A stretch of 49,951 nt of DNA, from contig CAVOKZ010000012.1 in assembly GCA_963696625.1 (NCBI GenBank), forward strand, positions 1 to 49,951, in the 5' to 3' direction. Made by a program: the position numbers and the translations under genes. Positions 24,624 through 31,508 of this stretch are shown here, one piece after another. This stretch comes from JAWVFN01 sp963696625. Lineage in GTDB: Bacteria > Actinomycetota > Thermoleophilia > Solirubrobacterales > 70-9. Within the stretch, counting starts at the first letter, position 1. Each line of letters starts with the position of its first letter. The notes under the pieces were generated by a model, which saw only the letters and a program-made list of their open reading frames with translations, had not been told where the DNA came from and ran no database searches.

Positions 24624-24801
24624 CCTGCGCTAACCGGCGGCTGTTCCGCTTCGCGTCCGCCGCCGCCGGAGGTAGGGCTCCATCGGGGTGGACCGTATCG
24701 GCCCAGGGCTTGGGCATGTGGCGGTCGATCAGGTTCCGCAAACAGGAACTACAGGAGCACTCGGGAACTGTGATGCCGGTGATGGAGCAGACGTTCGCCA
24801 T
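24592..24801 (-). CDS. Possible small cysteine-rich ORF, tail encoded by repeat R7
   Basis: From ATG 24801 this is a 69-residue frame with four closely spaced cysteines (MANVCSITG, then PECSCSSCLRN). Its local base composition is clearly less GC-rich than the neighbours. The second half (PAAADAKRNSRRLA) is simply the repeat R7 in translation, so any real protein was extended or truncated by the repeat. No good ribosome-binding site is visible. It may be a relic. Low confidence. Confidence 0.25.
   Translation of the reverse strand: MANVCSITGITVPECSCSSCLRNLIDRHMPKPWADTVHPDGALPPAAADAKRNSRRLAQDARAPLDRAA
24631..24702 (+). repeat. REP-like dyad element, diverged copy R7
   Basis: Diverged copy with AACCGGCGGCTG, CGCTTCGCGTCC and CGCCGCCGG, then GGGCTCCATCGGGGTGGACC in place of the usual second hairpin. 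It has kept the arm pairing CCGGCGGC/GCCGCCGG while the sequence changed. Confidence 0.7.
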
Positions 24802-24867
24802 GTCCGTGCCGACCTGAGAGCAAGGTAGAGACACGCCCGGCCGGAAAAGCCGTGCGAGACTCCCGGC

Positions 24868-25743
24868 GTGGCCAAGAAGAAAAGGGCGGCCGACCCCGAC
24901 GCGATCAAGTTCGGCGGCGCCGAGGCCGTCGACGCCCGCCGCAAGTCGCTCGCCGAGGCGGTCAAGGCCGCGCAGGTCCACGCGCCCACCCGCGGCAACC
25001 GCAAGCTCGAGAAGTTCCTCGCCGCCGTCAACGAGGACGAGACGATTCGCACCCGCTGGTACATGGCCCAGATCACCTCCGAGCGGCTCGGGATGTCGGA
25101 CCATTCCTGGGTCCACGTGCAGATCGTGCTGAACATCGCCCTGCGGCTGCTGCGGCTGCTGATCAAGGGCGGGATCGAGCCGGCGATCGTCGCCGACCAC
25201 GGGATGAAGGACCGCGACGCCGAGGTCGTCGTCGCCGGCGGCACGCTGCTCCACGACATCGGCATGTCGATCCACCGCTCCGACCACGAGGCCTACAGCC
25301 TCTTCCTCGCCGCCGACCGGCTGCCGACACTGCTCGAGAAGGTCTACGACGAGCCCGAGCGCACGGTCGTCTCCTCCGAGATCCTGCACGCGATCATCGG
25401 CCACCGCCGCCGCGGCGAGCCCTACACGGTCGAGGCCGGCGTCGTCCGCGTCGCCGACGCGCTCGACATGGCCCAGGGCCGCTCGCGGCTGCCGATCGAA
25501 TCGGGTGACATCGGCATCCACTCGCTCTCGGCCGCCGCGATCGACGAGGTCAAGATCGAGGCCGGCGACGAGCGCCCGATCCGGATCGAAATCGAGATGA
25601 ACAACTCGGCCGGCATCTTCCAGGTCGACGACCTCTTGGCCACCAAGCTCCGCGGCACCCCCCTCGAGGGCCACGTCGAGGTCATCGCCCAGGTGACAGG
25701 AGAAACAGAAAAGCGCCTCTTGCCCTCATTCCGCATCGAATAA
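24868..25743 (+). CDS. HD-domain phosphohydrolase
   Basis: The product is 291 aa from GTG 24868. HD-domain metal ligands are visible: the first His in DHSWVHVQIV, the HD pair in GGTLLHDIGMSIHRSDHE, and the later Asp in VVRVADALDMAQGRSR. The C-terminal region (IRIEIEMNNSAGIFQVDDLL) resembles a small regulatory or ACT-like domain. Members hydrolyse nucleotides or phosphodiesters; the substrate is unknown. A basic N-terminus (MAKKKRAADP) suggests nucleic-acid contact, weakly. Confidence 0.83.
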   Translation: MAKKKRAADPDAIKFGGAEAVDARRKSLAEAVKAAQVHAPTRGNRKLEKFLAAVNEDETIRTRWYMAQITSERLGMSDHSWVHVQIVLNIALRLLRLLIKGGIEPAIVADHGMKDRDAEVVVAGGTLLHDIGMSIHRSDHEAYSLFLAADRLPTLLEKVYDEPERTVVSSEILHAIIGHRRRGEPYTVEAGVVRVADALDMAQGRSRLPIESGDIGIHSLSAAAIDEVKIEAGDERPIRIEIEMNNSAGIFQVDDLLATKLRGTPLEGHVEVIAQVTGETEKRLLPSFRIE

Positions 25744-25750
25744 CCAACAA

Positions 25751-25826
25751 AACCCCACGCGGGGTCAGGCACTTAACAGTTGTGTCAGAACCCCACGAGG
25801 GGTCAGGCACTTAACAGTTGTGTCAG
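25751..25826. repeat. Two tandem 38-bp units with CCCC/GGGG hairpins
   Basis: Two back-to-back copies, 25751-25788 and 25789-25826, differ at one base. Each has a hairpin CCCCACGCGGGG (or CCCCACGAGGGG) followed by TCAGGCACTTAACAGTTGTG. A degenerate third partial unit (GTGGGTCAGTGGGTCAG) follows. They lie between the HD hydrolase stop and the convergent enoyl-CoA hydratase, so they could act as a terminator-like or RNA-stabilising spacer. Confidence 0.85.
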
Positions 25827-25841
25827 AAGTGGGTCAGTGGG

Positions 25842-26630
25842 TCAGACGCCGGAACCGGCGCCGCCGCGGCCTTCGCCGCCGGCGAAGCGGCCGGCGCCCT
25901 CGATCGCGGTCGAGATTGCGTCGGCGCCGATCTCGGCTTCGCGGGCGAGGGCGGCGCCGTTGCCGAGTCCCTCGGTCTCGTAGACCGATTGGCGGTCGGA
26001 GAGCATCGTCAGCTGGGGGAACTTGGCCAGGCCCTCGGCCATCTCCAGGGCACGCTCGACGTGTTTGCCGGGGGGGACAACCTCGTTGACGAGTCCCCAG
26101 GAGTGGGCCTCCTCGACCGAGACCTCGCGGCCGGTGAGGATCATGTCGAGGGCGCGGCCGCGGCCGACGATGCGCGGCAGGCGCACGGTGCCGCCGTCGA
26201 TCAGCGGCACGCCCCAGCGGCGGTCGAAGCAGCCGAACTTGGCGTCCTCGGTGGCGACCCGCAGATCGCACCAGAGCGCGAGCTCGAGGCCGCCGGCCAG
26301 GCACCAGCCCGAGATCGCGGCGATCACCGGCTTCGCCGGGGTCAGCCGGGTGAAGCCCATCGGCCCCTCGGTGCGCTGCGAAAGCAGCTCGCGGGCCTTG
26401 CCGTCGGAGAGGTCGACCTCGGAGAGCGCCTTGAGGTCGGCGCCGGAGCAGAACGCCTCGGGGCCCTCGCCGGCGAGGACCATCACCCGCGCGTCGTCGT
26501 CGGCCTCGAACTGGCGGTAGTGGGCGAGCAGCTCGTCGGCGGTCTCGACGTCGACCGCGTTGCGGCGCTCGGGCCGGGTGATCGTCAGGACCGCGGCGGA
26601 GCCTATGCGCTCATAGCTCGTGCGGCCCAT
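25842..26630 (-). CDS. Enoyl-CoA hydratase/isomerase family protein
   Basis: The product is 262 aa. Crotonase motifs are ITRPERRNAVDVETADEL, the oxyanion segment EAFCSGADLKAL, and SGWCLAGGLELALWCDLRVA with the catalytic-position glutamate (GGLE). RRWGVPLIDGGTVRLPRIVG follows. The Asp in LIDGG replaces the second glutamate of canonical hydratases, which resembles other actinobacterial crotonases. The C-terminus is Gly/Ala-rich. It is unlinked to other fatty-acid genes here. Confidence 0.9.
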   Translation of the reverse strand: MGRTSYERIGSAAVLTITRPERRNAVDVETADELLAHYRQFEADDDARVMVLAGEGPEAFCSGADLKALSEVDLSDGKARELLSQRTEGPMGFTRLTPAKPVIAAISGWCLAGGLELALWCDLRVATEDAKFGCFDRRWGVPLIDGGTVRLPRIVGRGRALDMILTGREVSVEEAHSWGLVNEVVPPGKHVERALEMAEGLAKFPQLTMLSDRQSVYETEGLGNGAALAREAEIGADAISTAIEGAGRFAGGEGRGGAGSGV

Positions 26631-26643
26631 TCACCGGATCCTA

Positions 26644-26714
26644 GATAAGGGCCATTCACGGAGAGCCCTCCCCCGACGCCCCCGGACGCGCAGCGGAGGA
26701 GGCGGCGGTTGATG
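26644..26714 (-). repeat. REP-like dyad element, copy R8
   Basis: Reverse copy starting GATAAGGGCCATTCA and ending GGCGGCGGTTGATG, between the enoyl-CoA hydratase start and the M23 peptidase 3' end. The last residues and TGA stop of the M23 gene are read from it. Confidence 0.85.
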
Positions 26715-27384
26715 TCAAGCGCTTGTCGGGCGAGCCGCTTGTCGCGCCGTCGGGCACCTGCCCCCAGGTCTTGAGATGGGGGAGCGGGTCGATCGGCTTC
26801 GGGTCGTTGCCGAAGTCGTCGAGGCCGAGGCGGATCTCGAAGTGAAGGTGGACCCCGTCGCAGGAGCCGGTGCAGCCCATCCGCCCGACGTACTGGCCGG
26901 CGACGACGTTGTCGCCGACGTGCAGCGGTGAGGGCTGGAGCATGTGGAGGTAGACGTAGGTCCGCTGGTCCTGGGGCGAGTAGAGGTAGATGTAGTTGCC
27001 GCGCCCGCCCGAGTAGGGGCCGTTGACGGTGCCGCCGTCGACGATCCTGCCGCTGCGCACCGCGACCAGCGGTGTGCCCTTCTTGGCGAACATGTCGTGA
27101 CCGGGGTGGCCGCGACCGCCGCCGAAGCGCGCGGCGAATTCGCCGAAGTCAACCGGACCGAGCACCGGGAAGTAGGGGCCGGCGCCGGCGGCGGTCGAGT
27201 TGACCGGGCCGCCGAGGCCAGAGACGTCGGCGAAGCTCGCCTTGCCCTGCAGCGGCAGCGGCAGGCCGAGCCCGGCGCCGATCGCTCCGGCGATGGCGGT
27301 CGTCAGGGCGACCGCGAGCGCAACCTTGGCGGTGGGCACGAACAGCGATTTGCGGGGCGGAGGCGGCGCTACGGGCGGCGGCAC
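26656..27384 (-). CDS. M23-family (LytM-like) peptidase
   Basis: The product is 242 aa from GTG 27384. One membrane anchor (FVPTAKVALAVALTTAIAGAIG) precedes an extracytoplasmic LytM domain with the zinc ligands in GHPGHDMFAKKGTPLVAV and GVHLHFEIRLG. YIYLYSPQDQRTYVYLHML fits between. The first ligand motif is HxxxD in HPGHD. Substrates are peptidoglycan cross-bridges. Two oddities: the frame stays open and proline-rich upstream into repeat S2 without another start, and the C-terminal 20 residues are encoded by repeat R8. Confidence 0.87.
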   Translation of the reverse strand: MPPPVAPPPPRKSLFVPTAKVALAVALTTAIAGAIGAGLGLPLPLQGKASFADVSGLGGPVNSTAAGAGPYFPVLGPVDFGEFAARFGGGRGHPGHDMFAKKGTPLVAVRSGRIVDGGTVNGPYSGGRGNYIYLYSPQDQRTYVYLHMLQPSPLHVGDNVVAGQYVGRMGCTGSCDGVHLHFEIRLGLDDFGNDPKPIDPLPHLKTWGQVPDGATSGSPDKRLTSTAASSAARPGASGEGSP

Positions 27385-27488
27385 CGGCGGGCGCTCCGAC
27401 GGCGCCGGGCGGGCAGGGGCTTCGGCCGGCGCGGGTGCGCGCAGTTGCGTGGGCGAAGGCTTCGGAGCGGCCGGGTCGATTGGCCCGG

Positions 27489-27656
27489 CTAGTGGGTCGT
27501 CCGGGAACGCGGGGCCCGCAGCGGCGAGGCCCAGGCGCCGCCGGGCAAGGACGCAGGGAGCCGGAATGGCAGCGCCATTTCGGCGACTGAGGACGCAGAT
27601 CCGGCGGTGATCTGGGACCGCCGGCGCGGGTGCCGCGTTCCCGGACGACCCACTAG
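27489..27656 (+). mobile_element. 168-bp CTAG-bounded hairpin element, copy S2 (MITE-like)
   Basis: Same length and layout as S1 and S3. The outer 24 bases of each arm pair perfectly (CTAGTGGGTCGTCCGGGAAC with its complement), although several positions differ from S1. The middle (CGCCGCCGGGCAAGGACGCA through the apical GCCATTTCGGC) is almost unchanged. It lies between the M23 peptidase 5' region and the stop of the small membrane protein. Confidence 0.85.
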
Positions 27657-27913
27657 GAAAGGCGCTCCAGATCGCTGCGACGCCGTTCCTTGCGGGCGTC
27701 GAGGCGCATCTGGATCAGCGAGAGGACGGTGACCAGGATCGCGAAGAAGGCGATCACGCCGAAGCAGAAGAAGGTGATCACCTTGTCGTCCGTGCGCCCG
27801 TAGAGGCCCTCGCCGTCGGCCGCCAGGGCGGCGGGCGCGGCGAGCAGCAGCGTGGTCAGCCACAGGGCGAGCCCCGAGACCCCCACGCGCAGCCTGACGA
27901 GCGTCCTTCGCAT
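27653..27913 (-). CDS. Small two-helix membrane protein
   Basis: The product is 86 aa from ATG 27913; GTG 27922 is an alternative. There is an N-terminal signal-like helix (VSGLALWLTTLLLAAPAALA), a short outer loop (ADGEGLYGRTDDKV), a second helix (ITFFCFGVIAFFAILVTVLSL) and a basic, charged C-terminus. I do not recognise a family. Its TAG stop is the CTAG end of repeat S2. It is divergent from uppP, 76 bases away. Confidence 0.65.
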   Translation of the reverse strand: MRRTLVRLRVGVSGLALWLTTLLLAAPAALAADGEGLYGRTDDKVITFFCFGVIAFFAILVTVLSLIQMRLDARKERRRSDLERLS

Positions 27914-27989
27914 CGCGGGCACTTTAACGCAGCAGGCAGAGGCCGTCTTAAGGCCTGGTTCAGAAGGGGGCGTCTAAAGTGCTCGCGCG

Positions 27990-28829
27990 ATGTCTGAGCT
28001 CGAGGCCCTCCTCCTCGGGATCGTCCAGGGCCTCACCGAGTTCCTGCCGATCTCCTCTTCCGGGCACCTGATCCTGGTGCCGTGGCTGCAGGACTACACG
28101 TTCCTCCAGGACCACGAGACGTTCAACAAGACGTTCGACGTCGCGCTCCACGCAGGGACGCTGATCGCGGCGATCGGATACTTCAGACAGGAGGTCGTGA
28201 ACTTCACGCGCGCCTTCTTCGCCTCCCTGCGCAAGCGCGGGATCGACAGCGTCGACGAACGCCTCGCCTGGGCGATCGCGATCGGCACCGTGCCCGCCGT
28301 GATCGCCGGCGGGCTGGGGTCGAGCTTCATCGAGGACCACCTCGGCGACCCGTGGATGATCGGCATCCTGCTGATTGTCTTCGCGTTGGCGCTCGGCGAC
28401 GCCGACCGGCGGCCCGAGGCGCGGGCGCTCGAGAACGTGCGATTGCGCGACGGGCTCTACATCGGCATCGCCCAGGTGATCGCGCTCGCGCCGGGCGCCT
28501 CGCGCTCGGGCATTACGATCACCGCCGCGCGCTACCTGGGCCTCGACCGCGACAGCGCCGCGCGGATCTCGTTCCTGCTGCTGATCCCGGCGGTGTTCGG
28601 GGCGACGGTCTTCAGCGCCTACAAGGCGATCCACGACGGGCTGCCCGACGGCGTCGTCGGGCCGATCATCGTCGGCACCATCGCCTCGGCGGTCTCCGGC
28701 TACCTCGCGATCGCCTGGCTGCTGCGCCTCGTACGCACCCATAGCTACATGCCCTTCGTCTACTACCGCCTCGCCGCAGGCGCCTTCGTGCTGCTGCTGA
28801 TCCTCGGCGGCAAGTCTGCGACCTTCTAG
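27990..28829 (+). CDS. uppP: Undecaprenyl-diphosphatase UppP (BacA)
   Basis: The product is 279 aa with about eight membrane segments. The two family motifs are present: GIVQGLTEFLPISSSGHLIL (Glu and SSSGH) and LAPGASRSGITITAARYLGL (the second PGxSRSG motif). It recycles the peptidoglycan lipid carrier by dephosphorylating undecaprenyl diphosphate. The TAG stop is the left CTAG of repeat S3, so the element landed exactly in the stop codon without changing the protein. Confidence 0.96.
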   Translation: MSELEALLLGIVQGLTEFLPISSSGHLILVPWLQDYTFLQDHETFNKTFDVALHAGTLIAAIGYFRQEVVNFTRAFFASLRKRGIDSVDERLAWAIAIGTVPAVIAGGLGSSFIEDHLGDPWMIGILLIVFALALGDADRRPEARALENVRLRDGLYIGIAQVIALAPGASRSGITITAARYLGLDRDSAARISFLLLIPAVFGATVFSAYKAIHDGLPDGVVGPIIVGTIASAVSGYLAIAWLLRLVRTHSYMPFVYYRLAAGAFVLLLILGGKSATF

Positions 28830-28993
28830 TGGGCCGTCCCGAAACGTCGCACCCGAAACGGCGGCCCCAGATCACCGCCGGATCTGCGTCCTCGGTCGCC
28901 GAAATGGCGCTGCCATTCCGGCTCCCTGCGTCCTTGCCCGGCGGCGCCTGGGTCTCGCCGTTTCAGGCACGACGTTCCTGGACGACCCACTAG
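28826..28993 (-). mobile_element. 168-bp CTAG-bounded hairpin element, copy S3 (MITE-like)
   Basis: Base-for-base reverse complement of S1, about 10 kb away, as far as I can align by eye. It sits between the uppP stop and the TTG start of the next hydrolase. Identity between distant inverted copies points to recent spread or gene conversion. Confidence 0.87.
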
Positions 28994-28996
28994 CGG

Positions 28997-29845
28997 TTGA
29001 TCGAAGAGCGCTATCTCGACCTCCCCGCGGCCCGGGTCCGGGTCCTGGCGAGCGGCGGCGGGCCGCGCACCGCCGTCTTCCTCCACGGGATCACCAGCTC
29101 GGCCTCGACCTGGAGCCCGTTCCTCGAGACGTTGCCCGAAGGATTCAGGGGGATCGCCTACGACGCGCTCGGCAGCGGCTACACCGAGCGCCACGGCGGG
29201 CGGCGGCCGATCACCCGCAGCGATCAGAGAAGCCTGCTCTTGGACGTGGCCGACGCTCTCGATGCCGAGAGGTTCGAGATCGTCGCCCACTCGATGGGCT
29301 GCGGCTCGGCGCTAGGCGCCGCCTGGCGCCACCCCGACCGGGTCCGCGGGCTGCTGCTCGTGGCCCCGGCGACCCAGGGTCGCCGCAAGCTCGGGCCGAC
29401 GATCCGCATGGCCCGCTTCAAGCCGACTGCACGGCTGATGGAGCTGGCGGCGCCGCTCTACGTGCCGCGGGTGGCCCGGGCGCGTTTGCGGTCGGCGGCC
29501 GGGGGCGAGGTGTCGGCCGATCTGCTCGAGCGCGAGGCCGGTCACGCGATCGCCCGGCCGCGCGAACAGGTGCGCGGCTTCGTCGATCTCGCCGGCCACG
29601 GAGACCTGCGCAAGCGCTCGACCGAGTCCACGCACTACTCCGAGATCACGGCCCCGGTCTGGATCCTGCGCGGCGCCGGCGATCTCGACTGGATGCCCGA
29701 GGCCCACGAGGCGCACTACCGCGAGCTGATCCCCGACGCGAAGCTGATCCGCTGGGACGGCGTCGGTCATTCGCCTCATATCGAGGCTCCTGACCGATTC
29801 AGGACGCTCTTGAACGACTTCCTGGCCGATAAGGGCCATTCATGA
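28997..29845 (+). CDS. Alpha/beta hydrolase
   Basis: The product is 282 aa from TTG 28997, four bases after repeat S3. The oxyanion turn is FLHGITSSASTW, the nucleophile elbow AHSMGCGSALGA, the acid region RGAGDLDWMPEAH and the histidine GVGHSPHIEAP. The triad is therefore complete. The last five residues (DKGHS) and the TGA stop are read from repeat R9. The original start may have been lost to the S3 insertion, because the TTG lies right at its edge without a clear ribosome-binding site. Confidence 0.85.
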   Translation: MIEERYLDLPAARVRVLASGGGPRTAVFLHGITSSASTWSPFLETLPEGFRGIAYDALGSGYTERHGGRRPITRSDQRSLLLDVADALDAERFEIVAHSMGCGSALGAAWRHPDRVRGLLLVAPATQGRRKLGPTIRMARFKPTARLMELAAPLYVPRVARARLRSAAGGEVSADLLEREAGHAIARPREQVRGFVDLAGHGDLRKRSTESTHYSEITAPVWILRGAGDLDWMPEAHEAHYRELIPDAKLIRWDGVGHSPHIEAPDRFRTLLNDFLADKGHS

Positions 29846-29895
29846 CGAGCCCTGGACCGGCGCCCCCGGACGCGAAGCGGAGGAGGCGCCGGTCT
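29828..29895 (-). repeat. REP-like dyad element, copy R9
   Basis: Reverse copy: GATAAGGGCCATTCATGA, GAGCCCTGG, then arms CCGGCGCC/GGCGCCGG around CCCGGACGCGAAGCGG. Both arms have changed together relative to other copies (CCGCCGCC/GGCGGCGG), which keeps the pairing. Confidence 0.82.
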
Positions 29896-29904
29896 CAAGA
29901 TGAA

Positions 29905-29938
29905 GCGCGCGACCCGGGGCAGGGAGGGGGTCGCGCGC
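29905..29938. terminator. Strong GC hairpin, possible transcription barrier before the Pho island
   Basis: GCGCGCGACCC and GGGTCGCGCGC form an 11-bp perfect stem around a 12-base purine-rich loop. There is no T tract, so it would not be a classical intrinsic terminator. It follows the hydrolase/R9 end and precedes the PhoB-like regulator by about 180 bases. Confidence 0.45.
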
Positions 29939-30046
29939 GCTGACGAGAAGAGAGGATCTCGTGAGTGGAAGCATCCTCGCCCAGGGGGCTTTCGCTCGTG
30001 TGAAGATCCCGGGAACCGGGGCATGCGAAATCCCTGCAATCTGCGT

Positions 30047-30068
30047 GTTACCAAGCGGTTAACGGGGG
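30047..30068 (+). promoter_or_regulatory. Two-unit Pho-box-like array before the response regulator
   Basis: GTTACCAAGCG followed directly by GTTAACGGGGG, an 11-nt direct repeat with the same TTAC/TAAC cores as the arrays at 30946, 31360 and 44424. It lies 50 bases before the GTG start, consistent with autoregulation. Confidence 0.5.
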
Positions 30069-30117
30069 TCGGGGAGGGCGCTCCGCATCCGTTCGCCCCC
30101 ATACACTCCCCGATTGA

Positions 30118-30921
30118 GTGAACCTGCCTCCGGGGACAATCAGGCTGGCGGTCATCGACGACGACAGCGGCTTCGTGACGGTTCTCAGCAAGCGCCTCGA
30201 CGGCGCCGGCTGGGAGTACCACGTGCGCCAGAGCGGCGTGCCCGTCGACGAGATCGTCGCGATGAAGCTCAACGCGCTGCTCGTCGACCTCTCGATCCTC
30301 GGTCCCGACGGCTGGGAGTTCCTCGAGCAGGTCTGCGGCACGATCCCGGGCCTCGGCGTCCTCGTCTGCACCGGCCAGTCCACGGTCGCCCAGCGCGTCC
30401 GCGGCCTGCGGCTCGGCGCCGACGACTGGATCAACAAGCCCTGCCACCCCGAAGAGGTGATGGCGAGGGTCGAGGCGGTCGTCCGCCGCCGCAAGCGCGC
30501 CCAGACCAAGGCCGACACCGGCCCGATGGTCAGCGGTGAGCTCGAGATCCGCGCCGACCAGTACCAGGCTTTTGTAAGTGGTCAGAGCCTCGGCCTGACC
30601 CGTCGTGAGTTCGAGCTCCTTCACCTGCTCGCGGATGCGCGCGGGCAGGTGATCGAGCGCGAGGAGATCTACCAGAAGGTCTGGGGCTACGCGATGGCCC
30701 ACGGCGACCGCTCGGTCGACGTCTTCGTGCGCAAGCTGCGCCAGAAGCTTCAGCGCTACTCCGGCAGCTGGACCTACATCCACACCCACTTCGGGATCGG
30801 CTACCGGTTCGACCCCGAGCCCGTCGGCGGAGAGGACATCAGCGTCCCGGCCCGGTCCGAGGTTGCCGCCCCGGCGGCGACTGAGAAGGCGGCCGCGACG
30901 AAGGCCGCCGGCGCCGCCTAG
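30118..30921 (+). CDS. PhoB/OmpR-family response regulator
   Basis: The product is 267 aa from GTG 30118. The receiver domain has the acidic pair in AVIDDDSGFV, the phosphorylation Asp in LLVDLSILGPDGW, the Thr in VCTGQS and the Lys in WINKPCHPEEV. The winged helix follows (LGLTRREFELLHLLADARG, SVDVFVRKLRQKL, THFGIGYRF). An Ala-rich tail of about 35 residues ends the protein. Position before pst genes and between Pho-box-like repeats suggests it is the PhoB/PhoP-type master regulator. No PhoR-type kinase is in the window. Confidence 0.9.
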   Translation: MNLPPGTIRLAVIDDDSGFVTVLSKRLDGAGWEYHVRQSGVPVDEIVAMKLNALLVDLSILGPDGWEFLEQVCGTIPGLGVLVCTGQSTVAQRVRGLRLGADDWINKPCHPEEVMARVEAVVRRRKRAQTKADTGPMVSGELEIRADQYQAFVSGQSLGLTRREFELLHLLADARGQVIEREEIYQKVWGYAMAHGDRSVDVFVRKLRQKLQRYSGSWTYIHTHFGIGYRFDPEPVGGEDISVPARSEVAAPAATEKAAATKAAGAA

Positions 30922-30945
30922 CCTCCTCGTCCTCGCCCGCGGGCG

Positions 30946-30989
30946 GTTCACGCGGCATTTACCAAAACTTCACGCCTCGGTAACCCGAT
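30946..30989 (+). promoter_or_regulatory. Four-unit Pho-box array before the receiver-less regulator
   Basis: Four contiguous 11-nt units: GTTCACGCGGC, ATTTACCAAAA, CTTCACGCCTC, GGTAACCCGAT. The first matches the Streptomyces PhoP direct-repeat-unit consensus GKTCAYYYRSG. The array ends 30 bases before the ATG at 31020. Confidence 0.8.
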
Positions 30990-31019
30990 TGGGTGGCTCA
31001 GCCGCGTAAATGGTCGTGA

Positions 31020-31340
31020 ATGGACACGAACGGTGACGGAATCGACGGTGGGCGCTTGGAGATCCGGCCGGCCGACCACGCCGCGCTCGTCGACGGCCGA
31101 CCGCTGACCCTCACGGTCCGTGAGCTGCAGCTGCTGACCGAGCTGGCCCGCAACCCCGAGCGGGTGATGACGCGCGAGGAGCTCTACGCCCGGGTCTGGA
31201 AGCGCGCCTACGAGAAGGCCGACCGCTCGGTCGACGTCTACGTCGGCCGCCTGCGGACCAAGCTCGGCGACGCCCTCCCGGGGAGCCGCTTCATCCACAC
31301 GCACACGGGCATCGGATACCGGTTCGATCCTGAGGGCTAG
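31020..31340 (+). CDS. Stand-alone OmpR/PhoB-type winged-helix protein without receiver
   Basis: The product is 106 aa and is only the DNA-binding domain: LEIRPADHAALVDGRPLTLT, VRELQLLTELARNPERVMTR, SVDVYVGRLRTKLGD and the wing THTGIGYRFDPEG. No receiver precedes it; the region upstream is non-coding Pho-box sequence. It closely resembles the C-terminal half of the 30118-30921 regulator, so it probably arose by partial duplication. Lacking a phosphorylation site, it may bind the same sites constitutively and act as an antagonist or co-activator. It lies directly before pstS. Confidence 0.88.
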   Translation: MDTNGDGIDGGRLEIRPADHAALVDGRPLTLTVRELQLLTELARNPERVMTREELYARVWKRAYEKADRSVDVYVGRLRTKLGDALPGSRFIHTHTGIGYRFDPEG

Positions 31341-31359
31341 GCGGGGGCAAACCTGCCCT

Positions 31360-31403
31360 GTTTACATCTTTTTCACATAGCGGCCACACCTGCGTAACAA
31401 ACT
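31360..31403 (+). promoter_or_regulatory. Four-unit Pho-box array before pstS
   Basis: Contiguous 11-nt units GTTTACATCTT, TTTCACATAGC, GGCCACACCTG, CGTAACAAACT. As at 30946 and 44424, the array closes with a GTAAC unit. It begins 149 bases before the pstS ATG. Further down, TTGACG at about 31457 and TCTAAT at about 31485 are possible core-promoter elements, but their spacing is poor. Confidence 0.82.
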
Positions 31404-31508
31404 GCCGACGGCGACTTGACAGCGTGCCGACTAATGGGAGCGGCGCCTGGGAGTCTTGACGTTTTGCCCTGGGTTCCCCTCGTCTAATCACGACTAAAGG
31501 AGTTACGA

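Noticed and set aside
25751..25841. Possible CRISPR array
   Set aside because: The units are directly abutting with no spacers between them and only two copies are intact.
31310..31335. tRNA T-arm-like GGTTCGATCC
   Set aside because: It is the coding end of the winged-helix protein (YRFDPEG); no acceptor or anticodon stem surrounds it.
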